A stretch of DNA of 64,000 nt from Juglans regia (GCF_001411555.2 NC_049916.1:4402001-4466000), one strand, 5' to 3'; shown: positions 1-11,270, counted from the first letter of the stretch. A program made the numbers and translations. The notes: a model not told the origin generated them from the sequence alone.

Positions 1-162
1 ATGAATTCGGGTCAGCCCAGCCCGTTACGTTTGGCGTGAGCCCTAGCCAGTTATTCCCACCCAAGCTGCACAGCCTCGAGTTTGTGCTGGAAAGCCAATC
101 GACGGCATTGGGTCAGCCGACGGTAGCACAGATGGCGTCGACAGTGGTAGAGGAGGCCACCG

Positions 163-723
163 ATGAGGTATCGCCAGCGTTCTGCTCAACAGGCCTTGGT
201 GGGTTTCGAGGCTCGGTTTTCTCTGCCTAAGGAGGGGCAGAAATCGCCGAAGATGGGAGGTGGGGTGTTCTTGGCTTCGGTGGACTTGTCTGTGAAACAC
301 TTTGAGGAATTTGAGGTGGCTGAGGAGGAGGAGGATTTGGATGACTTGATGCACTCAGTGGAGGATGAACTTTTCATCCCTGAGGCTTGCGGGTTGGAGG
401 AGCTTTCGGTGGGGGGTGGTTTTCAGGACTTAAATAACAAAATGGGGAATCCTATCCCATTGAACTACTATTTTCCAGATCAAGCCTCAGATTGGGTTAT
501 ACATAAAGCAAAGGAAATTCAACATGTGGTGGGGATTGTTTGTGATGGGTATGAGGAGCAGTACATAGTTCTGTTAACTGCTATGGAAGCTGGACATCGC
601 CAAAATAAGAAGGGGGAATCGAAGAAAAATCGAGAATTGAAAAGATTGATGTGGTCAATAAACTCGGAGGGTAGCTCTGGTAGGAATAGGGCAAAAGGGA
701 AGGGGTTGACTGTTTTCCAATGA
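163..723 (+). pseudogene. LINE-A ORF1, C-terminal part
   Basis: Open frame ending at 721-723. It holds an acidic run (EEEEDLDDL) and ends with a basic segment (RNRAKGKG) typical of the end of plant L1 ORF1 proteins. The stop TGA overlaps the ORF2 start in ATGA at 720-723. The nucleic-acid-binding N-terminal domain lies outside the window or has decayed, so the listed start is only the first ATG of the open stretch. There is no host function. Confidence 0.7.
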
Positions 724-1498
724 AGCCCAAGATTGTATCTTGGAATGTCCGGGGTCTCAATGAGGTAGAGAAACGTCTTCGGATTTGGCATTTAATTCAT
801 GAGTGGAAAGCGGACATTGTGTGCTTACAGGAGACAAAGCTGAAAATGATCAGTAGGAAGACAGTGCGGAGTTTATGGAGTAACATGTATGTAGATTGGG
901 TATACTTGGCCTCTTCAAGGGCATCGAGAGGAATTGTGGTGATGTGGGATAAGCGAGTGGTGGAGAAAGTGGAGGAATACATAGAGAGATATTTGATAGC
1001 ATGCTCATTTAAATGTGTATCAGATGGTTTTTTGAGGGCATTTGCAGGCGTGTGTGGGCCTAATCAAGATGTAGATAGAAGATGGTTGTGGGATGAGCTT
1101 GTAAGGGTGCATAGTTGGTGGGAGCTCCCTTGGTGCATTGGGGGGATTTTAATGTGGTTCTTTTCCAAAGTGAATGTTTTGGAAGTAGAAGATTGAGGCC
1201 CGCAAGTTTGGAGTTTTCTGAGTGTATTTTTGACTTGAACTTGATCGACCTTCCACTTGCTGGGGGTGTAGCCACATGGTCGAATAATCAGACTTGGTCC
1301 CGTTTGGATCGTTTCTTAATTTCACCTGAGCTTGAAAGCCATTTTCCTAATATCTGGCAAACACGTTTGGTACGCCTAGCCTCGGATCATTGGCCAATTT
1401 TGCTAGATTGTGGAGGTATTCGCAACGGTAGAAGGTATTTTAAGTTTGAGAATATGTGGTTGAAGTCTGAAGGTTTTGTGGAAAGGGTCAAACAATAG
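720..1498 (+). pseudogene. LINE-A ORF2 endonuclease domain (frameshifted)
   Basis: Starts MKPKIVSWNVRGLNE, the classic start of plant L1 ORF2 and of the exonuclease-endonuclease-phosphatase fold. LQETKLK carries the metal-binding glutamate. The later motifs GDFNVV, SRLDRFL and SDHWPI continue in the +2 frame (1115-1498), because a G-run near 1140 is one base short. The domain nicks target DNA for target-primed reverse transcription in intact relatives; this copy cannot make one continuous protein. Confidence 0.88.
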
Positions 1499-1576
1499 TG
1501 GAGTTCGTATCATTTCGAAGGTACCCCCAATTTCATTTTTGCAAATAAACTGAAAGTTTTAAAAAGAGACTTAAAG

Positions 1577-3120
1577 ATGTGGAATCAACAGTCTTTCGGC
1601 AATGTAAAGGATAACAAAAATACTAAGTGGGAGGAAATACAGGATTTAGAAGGACCACAAGAAGGGAGACCACTAACCGAGGAGGAGCAAGCACATAAAA
1701 CTTTGCTAGTTGCAGATCTTGAGAGAATAATTCTACAAGAAGAGATATCATGGCGCCAGAAATCAAGAGTTATTTGGCTAAAGGAAGGGGACCGGAGCAC
1801 AAAGTTTTTCCATAAAATTGCAAACTCTCATAGAAGAAATAACACCATTGAGATGCTGAAAATTGAGGGGGTCGAGTGTAGAAAAGAAGAGGTAATAAAA
1901 GATCACGTGGTTAATTTCTTGGAGAGCTTCTCACTGAACATGTGGGGTGGAGGCCTACTCTGAATGGATTGGTTTTTGACACTATTGAGTCTGGGGAAGT
2001 TGCTAGGATGGAGAGGGCATTCGAAGAGGAAGAGATTTATGATGTAGTAAGGAAAATGACAAAAGATAAGGCCCCCGGCCCCGATGGTTTCTCTATGGGT
2101 TTTTACCAAGAATGTTGGGAGGTGATAAAGGAGGATCTTATGAAGGTGTTTCAGGAGTTTTTCTCGGTAAGCAAATTTGAGAAAAGTCTCAATACCACTT
2201 TCCTTGCTTTAATCCCTAAAAAGGTAGGGGCTTCTGAGATTTCTGATTTTCGGCCTATTAGCCTAGTGAATGGTACTTACAAGATCATTGCTAAAGTGCT
2301 CGCTAATCGTTTGAGTGGGCCTTGGGGAAGATTGTTACTAAGCCTCAAAATACTTTTGTGAAGGGTAGACAGATACTTGATGCGGTTATAATTGCTGATG
2401 AATGTCGGGACAGTAGATTGAAGGCTGGCAACTCAGGGCTTATGTGTAAGTTAGATATGGAAAAGGCATATGATCATGTTAATTGGAATTTTCTCCTATA
2501 GCTACTGGGTAGATGTGGATTTGGAGAAAGATGAAGGTCTTGGATCAGATGGTATATATCCACGGCAAGATTCTCTGTTTTAATCAACGGCAGCCTAGAG
2601 GGTTTCTTCCTGAGCTCTCGTGGTTTGAGACAAGGGGATCCATTATCTCCATTACTTTTTGTTATTGTTATGGAGGCACTAAGCAGAATGATCTCGGCTT
2701 TAGTGAATAATGGTTTTATTAGTGGTTTCCAGATTGGATCGCCGAGTAGGGGTATCACTACTATTTCACATTTGCTGTTTGCAGATGATACGCTTATTAT
2801 GTGCGAAGCCGATCCTGAGGGCTGTGAAGGCATTGCTGCTTTGTTTTGAAGCAGTGTCTGGTTTAAAAGTGAATTATGATAAATCTGAGTTGGTGCCTAT
2901 TGGAGAAGTTCAGAATTTGAGGGTGTTGGCTGGCACACTGGGTTGTAAGATAACGTCTCTCTCTATGAGCTATTTGGGATTACCACTGGGTATAGCCTCG
3001 AGGGCATGTTCTATTTGGGATACTGTGATTGAAAAAGTAGAGGAGACTGGCAGGTTGGAAGAGAATGTATTTATCAAAAGGGGGCTAGATTACGCTTATT
3101 AAAAGTACGCTTTATAATCT
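1577..3120 (+). pseudogene. LINE-A ORF2 reverse transcriptase domain (multiply broken)
   Basis: Fragments in several frames: a connector (1577-1963); KAPGPDGFSMGFYQ and [23 protein letters not shown] (1942-2361); [19 protein letters not shown] (from 2625); [11 protein letters not shown] (about 2765-2805), which retains the catalytic FADD; and SYLGLPLG (about 2965). Stops and shifts separate the pieces, one of them near 2500 after a [11 protein letters not shown] motif. These are unmistakable RVT_1 motifs of L1 elements. Confidence 0.92.
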
Positions 3121-3198
3121 ATCCACTTACTTCTTATCTTTATTCCCTATACCGACAAGTGTGGCGGGTCGTCTTGAGAAGCTACAGAGAGACTTTCT

Positions 3199-4342
3199 GT
3201 GGGGGGCTTAGGTGAAGAGTTAAAATTTCATTTAGTCAAGTGGGAGATGGTGTGCCGTCCTATCTCCAATGGCGGCTTGGGTATTAGAAATTTGAGGGTG
3301 TTCAATCGGGCATTACTTGGCAAATGGTTGTGGAGATATATCAAAAAACCAGCAGCCTTATGGAAGACTGTGATTGAGAACAAATATGGTGGTTTAGGGG
3401 GGTTGGTGTACTAGAGAAATTAGAGGGGCCTCTGGAATGGGGCTATGGAAACACATTAAAAGTGGATGGATGGTTTTTCATCAACACACAAGACTGCAAT
3501 TGGGTACAGGTTCCAAGATCAGATTTTGGAAGGATGTTTGGTGTACTAATAGTGCTCTTCAAGACTTGTTTTTTATACTTTTCTTGATTGCAAATTCCTA
3601 AGATGTCATGGTGGCGGAGGTAATGGAAGTCGTAGGAAGGAACATCCACTGGAATATCAACTTCAATCGGGCGGCACAAGATTGAGAGTTGGGGAGTTTT
3701 GTAGATTTTTATAGTCTTCTATATTCTTGTCGCCCAAATATCCAGCGTGCAGATGATGTGTGGTGGAGTCCAGCAAGGAAAGGGGTGTTCACTGTTCGCT
3801 CTTTTTACAAGGTACTCACACAAGTTCCTGAGATACAGTTTCCCTGGAGAAAGCTTTGGCGTAATAAGGCTCATCCCAAAGCTTCTTTCTTTGTGTAGAC
3901 AACGTCTTTGGGGAAGATTCTTACTACGGATAATCTGAGAAAAAGAAGCATAATCATAGCAGACTGGTATTGCATGTGTAAAAGAGGGGGTGAATCGGTG
4001 AATCATTTACTTTTATATTGCGAGGTAGCCAGGACTATTTGGGATGGGGTGTTTAACAGAATGGATTTAGCGTGGGTTATGCCGAAAACCGTGTTGGATG
4101 CCTTGGCTTGCTAGACATCAATTCAAGGCGTGCGATAGATCAAAGCAGTTTGGAAGATGATTCCTATCTGTATTATCTGGTGCTTATGGCAGGAGCGCAA
4201 TGAGAGGATTTTTGAAGAAAAAGAGAGATTTATGGCGGAGTTAAAAATGTTATTTTTTAGAACTCTTTGTACTTGGGCTATTGGTGTGGACTTTAATGGC
4301 ATGGACTGTCATGAGTTTTTAGTTTCTAATGCTCCTACATAA
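3199..4342 (+). pseudogene. LINE-A ORF2 C-terminal region (zf-RVT type)
   Basis: [23 protein letters not shown] (3260-3345), the WWSPARKGVFTVRSFYK segment, a KAHPKASFF turn, TTDNLRKR and C-x2-C followed by ESVNHLLLYCEVARTIW (3970-4040), and then a WCLWQERNERIF segment. This is the usual C-terminal architecture of plant L1 ORF2 (RT-associated zinc-binding domain). It is interrupted by stops at about 3414, 3898 and 4114. Confidence 0.85.
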
Positions 4343-4610
4343 TTAGGGCATATTCTGTTTTTGTAATTGACAGTTGTTTGGATGAATAAATTCTTATTTT
4401 ACTTATAAAATAAAATGTATAGCAGCATAGGCATCACCCATAAAATGCCAGCCTTTGCAAAAATTTCATTCCACAATGATGTCGCTACCTCACAATAAAG
4501 AAAAAGATTATCAATCGATTCACCTTCCTTCTTACGCATAAAACACCATTCAACCACATGGAAACCTCTCTTCCTCAAGTTGTATGTGGTTAATATTTTC
4601 CCAAGGGACA

Positions 4611-4782
4611 TGTGATACCCCATATGATATGGATAAGAGTAGGTGGTGTATGGGATCCCACATTGCTTGGGAAGGAGAAGTTCTTGCTCTTTATAAGGTT
4701 CCAATGGGACTCCAATTGTATCATTGACTAGTCCTTTTGGGGTATAGGCCATGTTGTTTGGGCCTTCCATTGGGGCGTTACA
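4611..4782 (+). repeat. TRIM left LTR
   Basis: 172 bp with TGT...ACA ends. It contains the TATA-like string CTTTATAAGG and a short inverted GGGATCCCACA / TTGCTTGGGA segment. Its partner is at 4885-5056. Confidence 0.95.
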
Positions 4783-4784
4783 AA

Positions 4785-4796
4785 TGGTATCAGAGC
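4785..4796 (+). other. TRIM primer-binding site
   Basis: TGGTATCAGAGC, complementary to the 3' end of plant initiator methionine tRNA, two bases after the left LTR. This fixes the orientation of the TRIM as + strand. Confidence 0.9.
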
Positions 4797-4884
4797 CTAT
4801 TCCAACCAGAAATGTGGGACTTGAGCCATGTCACCTACAATGGATAGGCCCGACGAGGACGTCGAGAATTTAAGGAGGGTAGAT

Positions 4885-5056
4885 TGTGATACCCCATATG
4901 ATATGGATAAGGGTAGGTGGTGTATGGGATCCCACATTGCTTGGGAATGAGAAGTTCTTGCTCTTTATAAGGTTCCAATGGGACTCCAATTGTATCATTG
5001 ACTAGTCCTTTTGGGGTATAGGCTATGTTGTTTGGGCCTTCCATTGGAGCGTTACA
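4885..5056 (+). repeat. TRIM right LTR
   Basis: 172 bp, nearly identical to 4611-4782. It is preceded by the polypurine tract and followed by the GGACA duplication. Confidence 0.95.
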
Positions 5057-5717
5057 GGACACCAGCCAGCAGAAAAAGACAACCTTACTAGGCACCTTGG
5101 CTCTCCAAATACATTTCCAGGGATAGTCTTTGACCCTACGACTGGTTAACACCTTATAAAAAGAACTCACTGAAAATCTGGAATTAATTGTATGCGCCCA
5201 CAGCCGACTGTCCTCCCTGTTCTGATCAAGCTTCATCTCATATAATCTTCCTAAAAATTCAGAAACTTCGCATACTTCCCAATCCTGCACATCTCTAATA
5301 GATTCCACAGACCAGCAAATCAAATTGTTAGAAAAGTGAATCCCCTCACCAGGTGTCATGCCAAAAATAGATCTTTGCCCCATCCCCCAGCTTGAAATTG
5401 GAATTCTTGACAAAGTCCCCCCATCCCAGCCGAATAGACTTCCACAAACCCACCCTAAACATCCCTCTAACTTCATTCGTGCACCAACTCCTCCACATCC
5501 TCCCATATTTAACATCCACAATATTTCTCCAAAATGCATTATTCTCATTATGGTACCTCCAAAGCCATTTCCCAAGGAGAGCTTTGTTGAAAAGTCTTAA
5601 ATTTCGCACTCCCAACCCTCCACAGGAAACCGGAAGAGGCAAGCAGTAAACTCTGGTTCCATTCTACTTTAAATAAGATTCCATTTATGGTTACCATATG
5701 GATAAAGGTGGCAATAG

Positions 5718-5768
5718 ATTTTTGGGATAACAGTAAGTTTTTATTGCTTATAAAAAAATTTTGGGATA
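5718..5768 (+). mobile_element. Ultra-short LINE/SINE tail insertion with target-site duplication
   Basis: A 29-bp insert (5730-5758) ending TTATTGCTTATAAAAAAA is flanked by TTTTGGGATA at 5720-5729 and 5759-5768. The tail matches the 3' end of the L1 elements in this window (ACTTATAAAAAA). It reads as an L1-machinery insertion that stopped after copying only the extreme 3' end. It lies in the REP1 intron just right of LINE-B. Confidence 0.7.
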
Positions 5769-5970
5769 GTACATATCTGGAGGATGTGGATTGTTGGACT
5801 TACCCCCTTCTTGTTCAGTGCTAATATTCAACTCGAATTGAACATCTAGTGTGCTGATTATATTTCCTCCCTTTTCCCTTCATATCAAAGAATGAAAAAG
5901 GGCAAAAAACTCATGTTCTTGCTTTATCATGCTGTGATACTTATCTGCCTCCAAAATTTCTAATATGCAG

Positions 5971-6415
5971 GTTCTGCGGATGCCAGTGATTGCACTGCTT
6001 ATGGACAAGGTGCATGACTATATTTTTCATTCATTATTTTAACATGTGCTTATTTGGCATTGTGGCACCTGTATTAAATTCTATTATCGTTGTCTGGAAA
6101 TTTTGTAGTGTACTGGACATTATAAAGGAGTTAGATTATCTTCGGGTCAAGATTTATTTAGCCAGCAACTAGTCCTGGATCCATCCTACATAGTTTCATT
6201 GCCATTCGCTTCATCTCCACCAGAGCCTTTGAAAGAAAGTCTTAAAGTTTCAGATACAAGAGATGTTAAATGGAAACTGGCAAGGGGAATATGCATCACA
6301 GGGAGTTCCTTGAGGCCAGATACATCAAATTTGCTGGTGGTATATCCTCCTAGATGTAAGATCACATGCTAGTTCCATTCCTGTACTTTGTTAATGAAGC
6401 AAGGAAAAAAATAAA

Positions 6416-6446
<31 letters not shown>

Positions 6447-8082
6447 AACTGACATATTCTCCTCTCTAGCTTTGTATCCTGAACAGGTTACCCCAATCCG
6501 TGCTCTCCAGATCAGTAGTGATTTAGCCGTTTGTCCTTCGGGCATGTAAGTTTGTGAGTTTTTGATTGTGATTTACTAATGTTTTCTGCTTTCGATTTTT
6601 TCCATTAGTATGTCATGATGACACTGTTCTTGACTTGAGCATCACAATTCTGAGGCATTAGTTTATGCCCAATAAAACAAGTGAGGCCTGTTGCATTATG
6701 AAACATGTATAATTTGCCTAAGATCAATGAAAGTTGGTCCTCAATTGCTAAATCAGGAGCACAATGTTGCCTCTCGAAAAGATTTGGAAATAATTAGCCA
6801 CTTGCCACCTCCATCCTAAGATCCAGTTTCTTTTGTTTCTTGTTTTTCTTACATTATAAATGTTGCGGTTTGATGCTTTAAAAAAGTTAATTCTGTTGCA
6901 CATTCATACTTAGGGACATAAATGTTAGATCCTATCGTGAGTTATTTCAAGTTTTAATGGGATCTTGATTTTGAAAGTGAACAGTGGATGAAGCATCTCC
7001 TAATAAGAAAACTTCGTAAGTCTATTAACATGATTCTGTTGTTTTAGTGAGGGTGATGTAACATGAGAGAAGCAGCCAAGATCCTGCCCAAAAAGAAAAA
7101 GAATTAAGTAAACAAGAGTAGAAAAACATGCTCTTCCTTCTCAACATGATTATGGCTGTGCAATTGGTTGCTTTTGGTTCTTTTCATGAGTTGGAAACTT
7201 GGCGCTAATTGTCGAGAGATGTGTGCCATAAGAGGGTTAAATGATATGTTTGTTGTCTCCTTTCTCATCATGTCGTGTGACTCTGGCATTTATGGTACTA
7301 TGTTTTTCTGTGGATTAATTATGCCTGTTAAATTAAGTTGATACCCTTCCTCTAAAGAGGAACTTGTGAAACGTGGGTTGACACTATTTGCTTCTCTTGT
7401 TTAGGTTTGTATTATACTTTTCTGCTTTGTGCAAGGATGGCAACGAGGGGAAAAGGTTACTACATGCAGCAATGGATGCTCTTCTCACACTACCTGAATC
7501 TGGACGTCCTGAAAGTGGTACTGCAGTTCAAAATGAGGTTGCAGCAGAAGTAAAGCCCACCATACTTTGGAAAGCATTGTATATTCAGGAGCTTACCGTG
7601 GTGTGCTTCTCTTCACAATGTGCCCATCTTTAGATTTTTCTTTTATAGACCTATGGATACTTTTTGTGTATCTTCAGCATTATGGTTGACATGTGTTGCC
7701 ATCTGAGAGAACTATATGATAATTCCAGGATCAATTTGAATCTATCAGCACCACTCCTATTCCGGATGGAGATCTTAGTTACAATAATCTGTTAGATGCG
7801 ACTTTGAAGGTACTCCAATTCATCTTTTATTTGACCAATGATGGTTTAGGATTAAGTATTAGACTAATGTTAGATAGCCTTATGCATCCTTTTACTAGGA
7901 CTAAGTTGATCGGTACGCTGTTCCGTTGATTATTTTTGTCTCAACTGACTAGAGTTTGGCGGTGGTTGTGGTAACTATGGCAGCTATTTCAGAAGATGTA
8001 TCCCCATGAAGAAGTCTTTCCAGAGACAGCATCGCCTGAGAATCCTGAGGATGATGATAATGAGTTTAGTCTGGAGAGCTAA
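5971..8082 (+). CDS. REP1: Rab escort protein 1 (REP1), last six exons; 5' part outside window
   Basis: REP presents newly made Rab GTPases to Rab geranylgeranyl transferase in the cytosol; it belongs to the GDI/REP superfamily. Exons by GT/AG and phase: 5971-6009, 6109-6355, 6470-6545, 7405-7597, 7729-7809 and 7984-8082 (TAA 8080-8082), giving 244 codons that join in one frame. Recognisable stretches are VLRMPVIALLMDK, GVRLSSGQDLFSQQLVLDPS, PPRSLYPEQVTPIRALQ, VKPTILWKALYIQELT and an acidic C-terminus (PEDDDNEF). These match plant REP proteins as I recall them. The upstream exons, including the FAD/GDI-like N-terminal domain, are not in the 5690-5970 gap, so they must lie left of LINE-A/B if the gene is intact. 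No lesion is visible in the exons present. Confidence 0.85.
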
Positions 8083-9140
8083 TGGTGCTTTGCTTGATTT
8101 GATGACTTAATCTATAAGCTTACCAGAGCTCTGACTCACCTGGAGCCTTTTACGCCCACCAATCTTTGGTTCAGGGAGTTGCTGAATTGTCGACGGTGTT
8201 GAAGTGCTGCTGATTGTACTTGAAAAACATGTAATTTACTTCCTTGAATGCGCAGGGAAGAAAAGAAAACTTACTTCCTCAATTTACAAAAAAAAAAAAG
8301 GAAAGAAAAAACTTGGGATGTTTTCACTATAAAGGGTACATCTAGCTTTTCATCTGTATCGTTATTCAAGTCTTGCCTTAACTGCCGTTCAGTGGCTGCT
8401 ATGGCTCCTGTATTTCAGTGTATAAGAACAAACATAATCACATTCGTGTAGGATGTCATGGTTCTTGCAATTTTGATATAAATGCTTCTTCTATCTTGGC
8501 TGTTGCTACTATTCGGGCATGCAAATGAAGGGATGGAAACTTCGTGATGATGTCAAGGTGGCAATTGGAAAGGAATAATGCTATGAGTGTTTTTTTTAAA
8601 GATTATTATATATTTTCAGAATATCAATGACGTGGTACTAAAATTGTTTATGTCACTAATTTTATAATAGAGTAAGAGCAACATTTGTTGAGGAGAAATG
8701 TTAGTATGTCGTTTGAATTTGCTTACTCATTTTAACTGCTCATGTATTTAATTTTTTTTATTTAATGATTAAAAAATAATAATTTTTAGTGTATTAGTGT
8801 ATTTTTATTTTATTTTTTAAAAATATTTAAATATGTTAAAAAATATAAAAATATAAAAATAAAAAGAATGAAAAAATAAAAAGATAAATTTGTGCTATGC
8901 AGTAGCCTAGCATTACTATTTGTCGAGTAACAAACGATTACCCTTTTTGGGGGTAATTTTCATTTTTTTCTTCCTCAAAAGGATTACAAAGAATTTGCAT
9001 ATTTTAAACTTGCTCAAATCATTTTCATTTAGAAAAATATTTCTTCTATTAATATAAAGATAAAAAACACATAAATGAATATTATGCATTAATTACTATT
9101 CACTTCCGTACTTTACATTTATAACTTTTTTATAGAATGT

Positions 9141-9955
9141 AGCAAGGACGGAATAAGAATTTGGTATTTAGGGGGGCGATTAGTAAAGTGTATTATATGT
9201 AGGGATGAACAGTAATCGACATTTAAGGTAGCAAAGTGTGTCACCGACATTTAACATTAACCATATAAAGTTGTTATCTAGGGATAAACTAAATTATTAA
9301 AACCACTCATCTAAACCTCTCACTTGAGCTCCATCGAACTCAAGTGAAATATAAAAATTAAGATAGAAATAGCCATGTAAGATTTTTTGAAGCAAATGAT
9401 AAAAATTAAGTAAATAAAGATAAACTTTTTTGTTAAATCTAATATTGAATATTGTAAAGTCTCTATAATATAGATAGAAATAACTATGTGATATTTGTTG
9501 CATTAATTTGTAATTGTTAACTCGATGGTAGTTATATATAAAATATATATACTTATTAACAAAACTAATCCAAACAAACTAACTAGTGGAAGACTTAAAA
9601 GGAAAAGTGTAAATAAATAGGAAAAATGAGATTGTAAATTTACTAAATAACTTATAAAAAGAGACCAAGATATTTTATTGCCACTTATGACGTGTAAAAA
9701 AAGAAATGAGAATGTGATCAGATTTTATTAATGACAAAAAATAGGAGTAATTTTGAAAAAAATTATTAAAAAACTAAACGAAACCTAGATAACTAAATAC
9801 TAAATGAGATTTTTGAAAATGTTTTGGGAGATAAATTATCTTTATATTAGGATATTTTTGAAAAAACCATATACTAAACCATATTTTTGAAAACTTTTGG
9901 GGGGGGCGATAGCCCCCCAACCACCAATGTGGGTCCGCCCCTAAGATGTAGAGTG
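9141..9955. mobile_element. Non-autonomous DNA element with GGGGCGGACC-type ends
   Basis: The left end reads AAGGACGGAATAAGAATTTGG; the right end, read inverted, is AGGGGCGGACCCACATTGG. Just inside are G-runs (ggggggcgat on the left, ggggggcgatagcccccc on the right). The interior is AT-rich and without ORFs. The resemblance of the ends suggests terminal inverted repeats. The superfamily is not assigned. Confidence 0.5.
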
Positions 9956-10477
9956 TTTTTCATAGGGTGTGAAGTGTAGAGTGGTAAATAGTGACTGATG
10001 AAATGAATTTTTCTAAACAAAAAAAAAAAAAAAAAGTGGGTTATTCAAAAACAAAATAAATTTGGAGGCTGAGCTTTAAGTTTTTTTTTTTTTTTTCTTT
10101 TAAGAAGGTTAGATAAATTCTATTTAATTGATCTAAAGAAATTATAAATCATTACAAGTTTTGGCCAAATATCTGTTTTATTAGGGGATATTTAGGTGGA
10201 GGACCTTTACCAAAATTTCTTTCCAATGTTAACGGAAAACACATTATCAAATCCTAGATTACCATGCACATTATCCAATTTATTTTTTTTTTCTTAAAAA
10301 TTTCAATAATATTTATAAATAAGAAATACATTTTTTATAATGTATAATTGATATTATATTTGAAGAAATATAACAAAATCATGTAAGGGTAACATGACTA
10401 CCTTGTTGTGGTTAGGGTAACAGCCACCACGAGTTGCCTTACAAAATTTCAACTTAGGTTTTAAAGAAAACTGAGGT

Positions 10478-10686
10478 CTATTTTGGATTCAGAAAGTATT
10501 TCATCTCATCTCACTCATTATTACAATTTTTTTAAACTTTTACATAAAATATAATATACAATTCAACTTTTTCAAATTTTAAAATAATAATAATATTAAA
10601 AAATAATATTCTAATAATATTTTATTTAACTTTCATATTTTATCTAAAATCATCTCATCTTATCTCTAAATCTAAACTAGTCTTAA
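10478..10686 (+). mobile_element. MITE, CATCTC family copy
   Basis: Starts TTTTGGATTCAGAAAG and TTTCATCTCATCTCA, has the core TTCAACTTTTTCAAAT, an AT-rich middle with AATAATATTCTAATAATATT, and closes with CATCTCATCTTATC. It belongs to the roughly 200-bp family best preserved at 24009-24212. Confidence 0.65.
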
Positions 10687-10868
10687 AATAGATATTTTAA
10701 ATTAAAAATAATAATTTATGCAATTTTCAAACGTATAAATTTTGCATAATTTATTTAAAAATAGTGACAAACAACTAAAATTTACATTAAAAATTCTATT
10801 TTTTAAAACTGTGGACTAATTATTTTTTTAAATTGATTGTGAAAGATTTGCAAATTTTAATTTTGAGA

Positions 10869-11075
10869 AATAGTGGTGCTACACCAACCGGTGGATTCCA
10901 CCGATGGGAGCTATTGACAAGGCCAAATGGCATTTTTTTTTTAATTTTATATATATCTTTTATATCTTTTTAACATTAAAAAAAATTCACAATATTATTA
11001 AAAAATAATTTATTAATTAAGTAAAAAAAAAATAATAATAATCCGATGGATTCTACCGGTGGACTAAGCATTATT
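10869..11075. mobile_element. MITE with about 32-bp terminal inverted repeats
   Basis: The left end AATAGTGGTGCT...ACCGGTGGATTCCACCGATGG pairs with the right end CCGATGGATTCTACCGGTGGA...AGCATTATT. The middle is AT-rich. It sits about 200 bp upstream of the SGT start codon. Confidence 0.6.
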
Positions 11076-11270
11076 CTTCGAGAAAAAAACTTGGCCAATA
11101 ACTTATTCCGTTCCCGGTGAAGACTTGCATCGACCTGCAGCCAAACACTGAGTCTGCTGCACAAAACTCCTACTTTTTGGACTTTGGAGACTCCCGAAAG
11201 ATCCGAAACCCCGCATATGAAAGCCATCGAGCCACGCGCTCATCCCCTTCATAATGCACAGTCGCTCGCC

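Larger units (their letters stand above)
1..4414 (+). mobile_element. LINE-A, degenerate L1-type non-LTR retrotransposon (5' end outside window)
   Basis: The order is the end of ORF1, then an APE-type endonuclease, a reverse transcriptase and a C-terminal zinc-binding RT-associated domain, in a broken ORF2. It ends in the tail ACTTATAAAATAAAA near 4414, where the sequence passes directly into LINE-B of opposite strand. Frameshifts and in-frame stops (for example near 1140, 1498, 1963, 2500, 3102 and 3414) show it is dead. This layout is typical of plant L1 elements. LINE-A appears to have inserted into LINE-B, whose 3' remainder would lie left of the window. Confidence 0.93.
4611..5056 (+). 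mobile_element. TRIM element (terminal-repeat retrotransposon in miniature), complete
   Basis: Two direct repeats of exactly 172 bp (4611-4782 and 4885-5056) begin TGTGATACCCC and end GCGTTACA. Between them lie only 102 bp, with a primer-binding site TGGTATCAGAGC (4785-4796, the common plant initiator-Met-tRNA type) next to the left LTR, and a purine tract TAAGGAGGGTAGAT (4871-4884) next to the right LTR. The 5-bp duplication GGACA flanks it (4606-4610 and 5057-5061). There is no coding capacity, so it must be moved in trans. LTR identity is high, with only a few differences visible by eye, which suggests a fairly young insertion into LINE-B. Confidence 0.95.
4416..5680 (-). mobile_element. 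LINE-B fragment, C-terminal part of an L1 ORF2
   Basis: Read on the minus strand from about 5650 it gives [30 protein letters not shown], the KVPSKVVFFCWLVS turn and, after the TRIM, LGKILTTYNLRKR with ESIDNLFLYCEVA down to 4416, where LINE-A interrupts it. The TRIM at 4611-5056 splits the reading frame exactly between the V-S and L-G codons. It is old and broken, and so predates both insertions. It lies upstream of the REP1 exons, presumably inside a REP1 intron. Confidence 0.87.
8083..11270. other. REP1-SGT spacer, AT-rich, MITE-bearing
   Basis: REP1 3' flank followed by AT-rich DNA. Besides the separately listed MITEs, 8690-8935 looks like another AT-rich MITE (left GAGAAATGTTAGTATG, right TAGCATTACTATT). 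I see no supported coding sequence. The last about 180 bp before the SGT start codon are less AT-rich, contain GGCCAATAAC near 11090, and probably include the SGT promoter and 5' UTR. Confidence 0.6.

Noticed and set aside
11184..11270. Upstream extension of SGT to 11184
   Set aside because: The codon at 11184 is TTG. The in-frame ATG at 11217 is possible, but the family starts at MA-N (11271).
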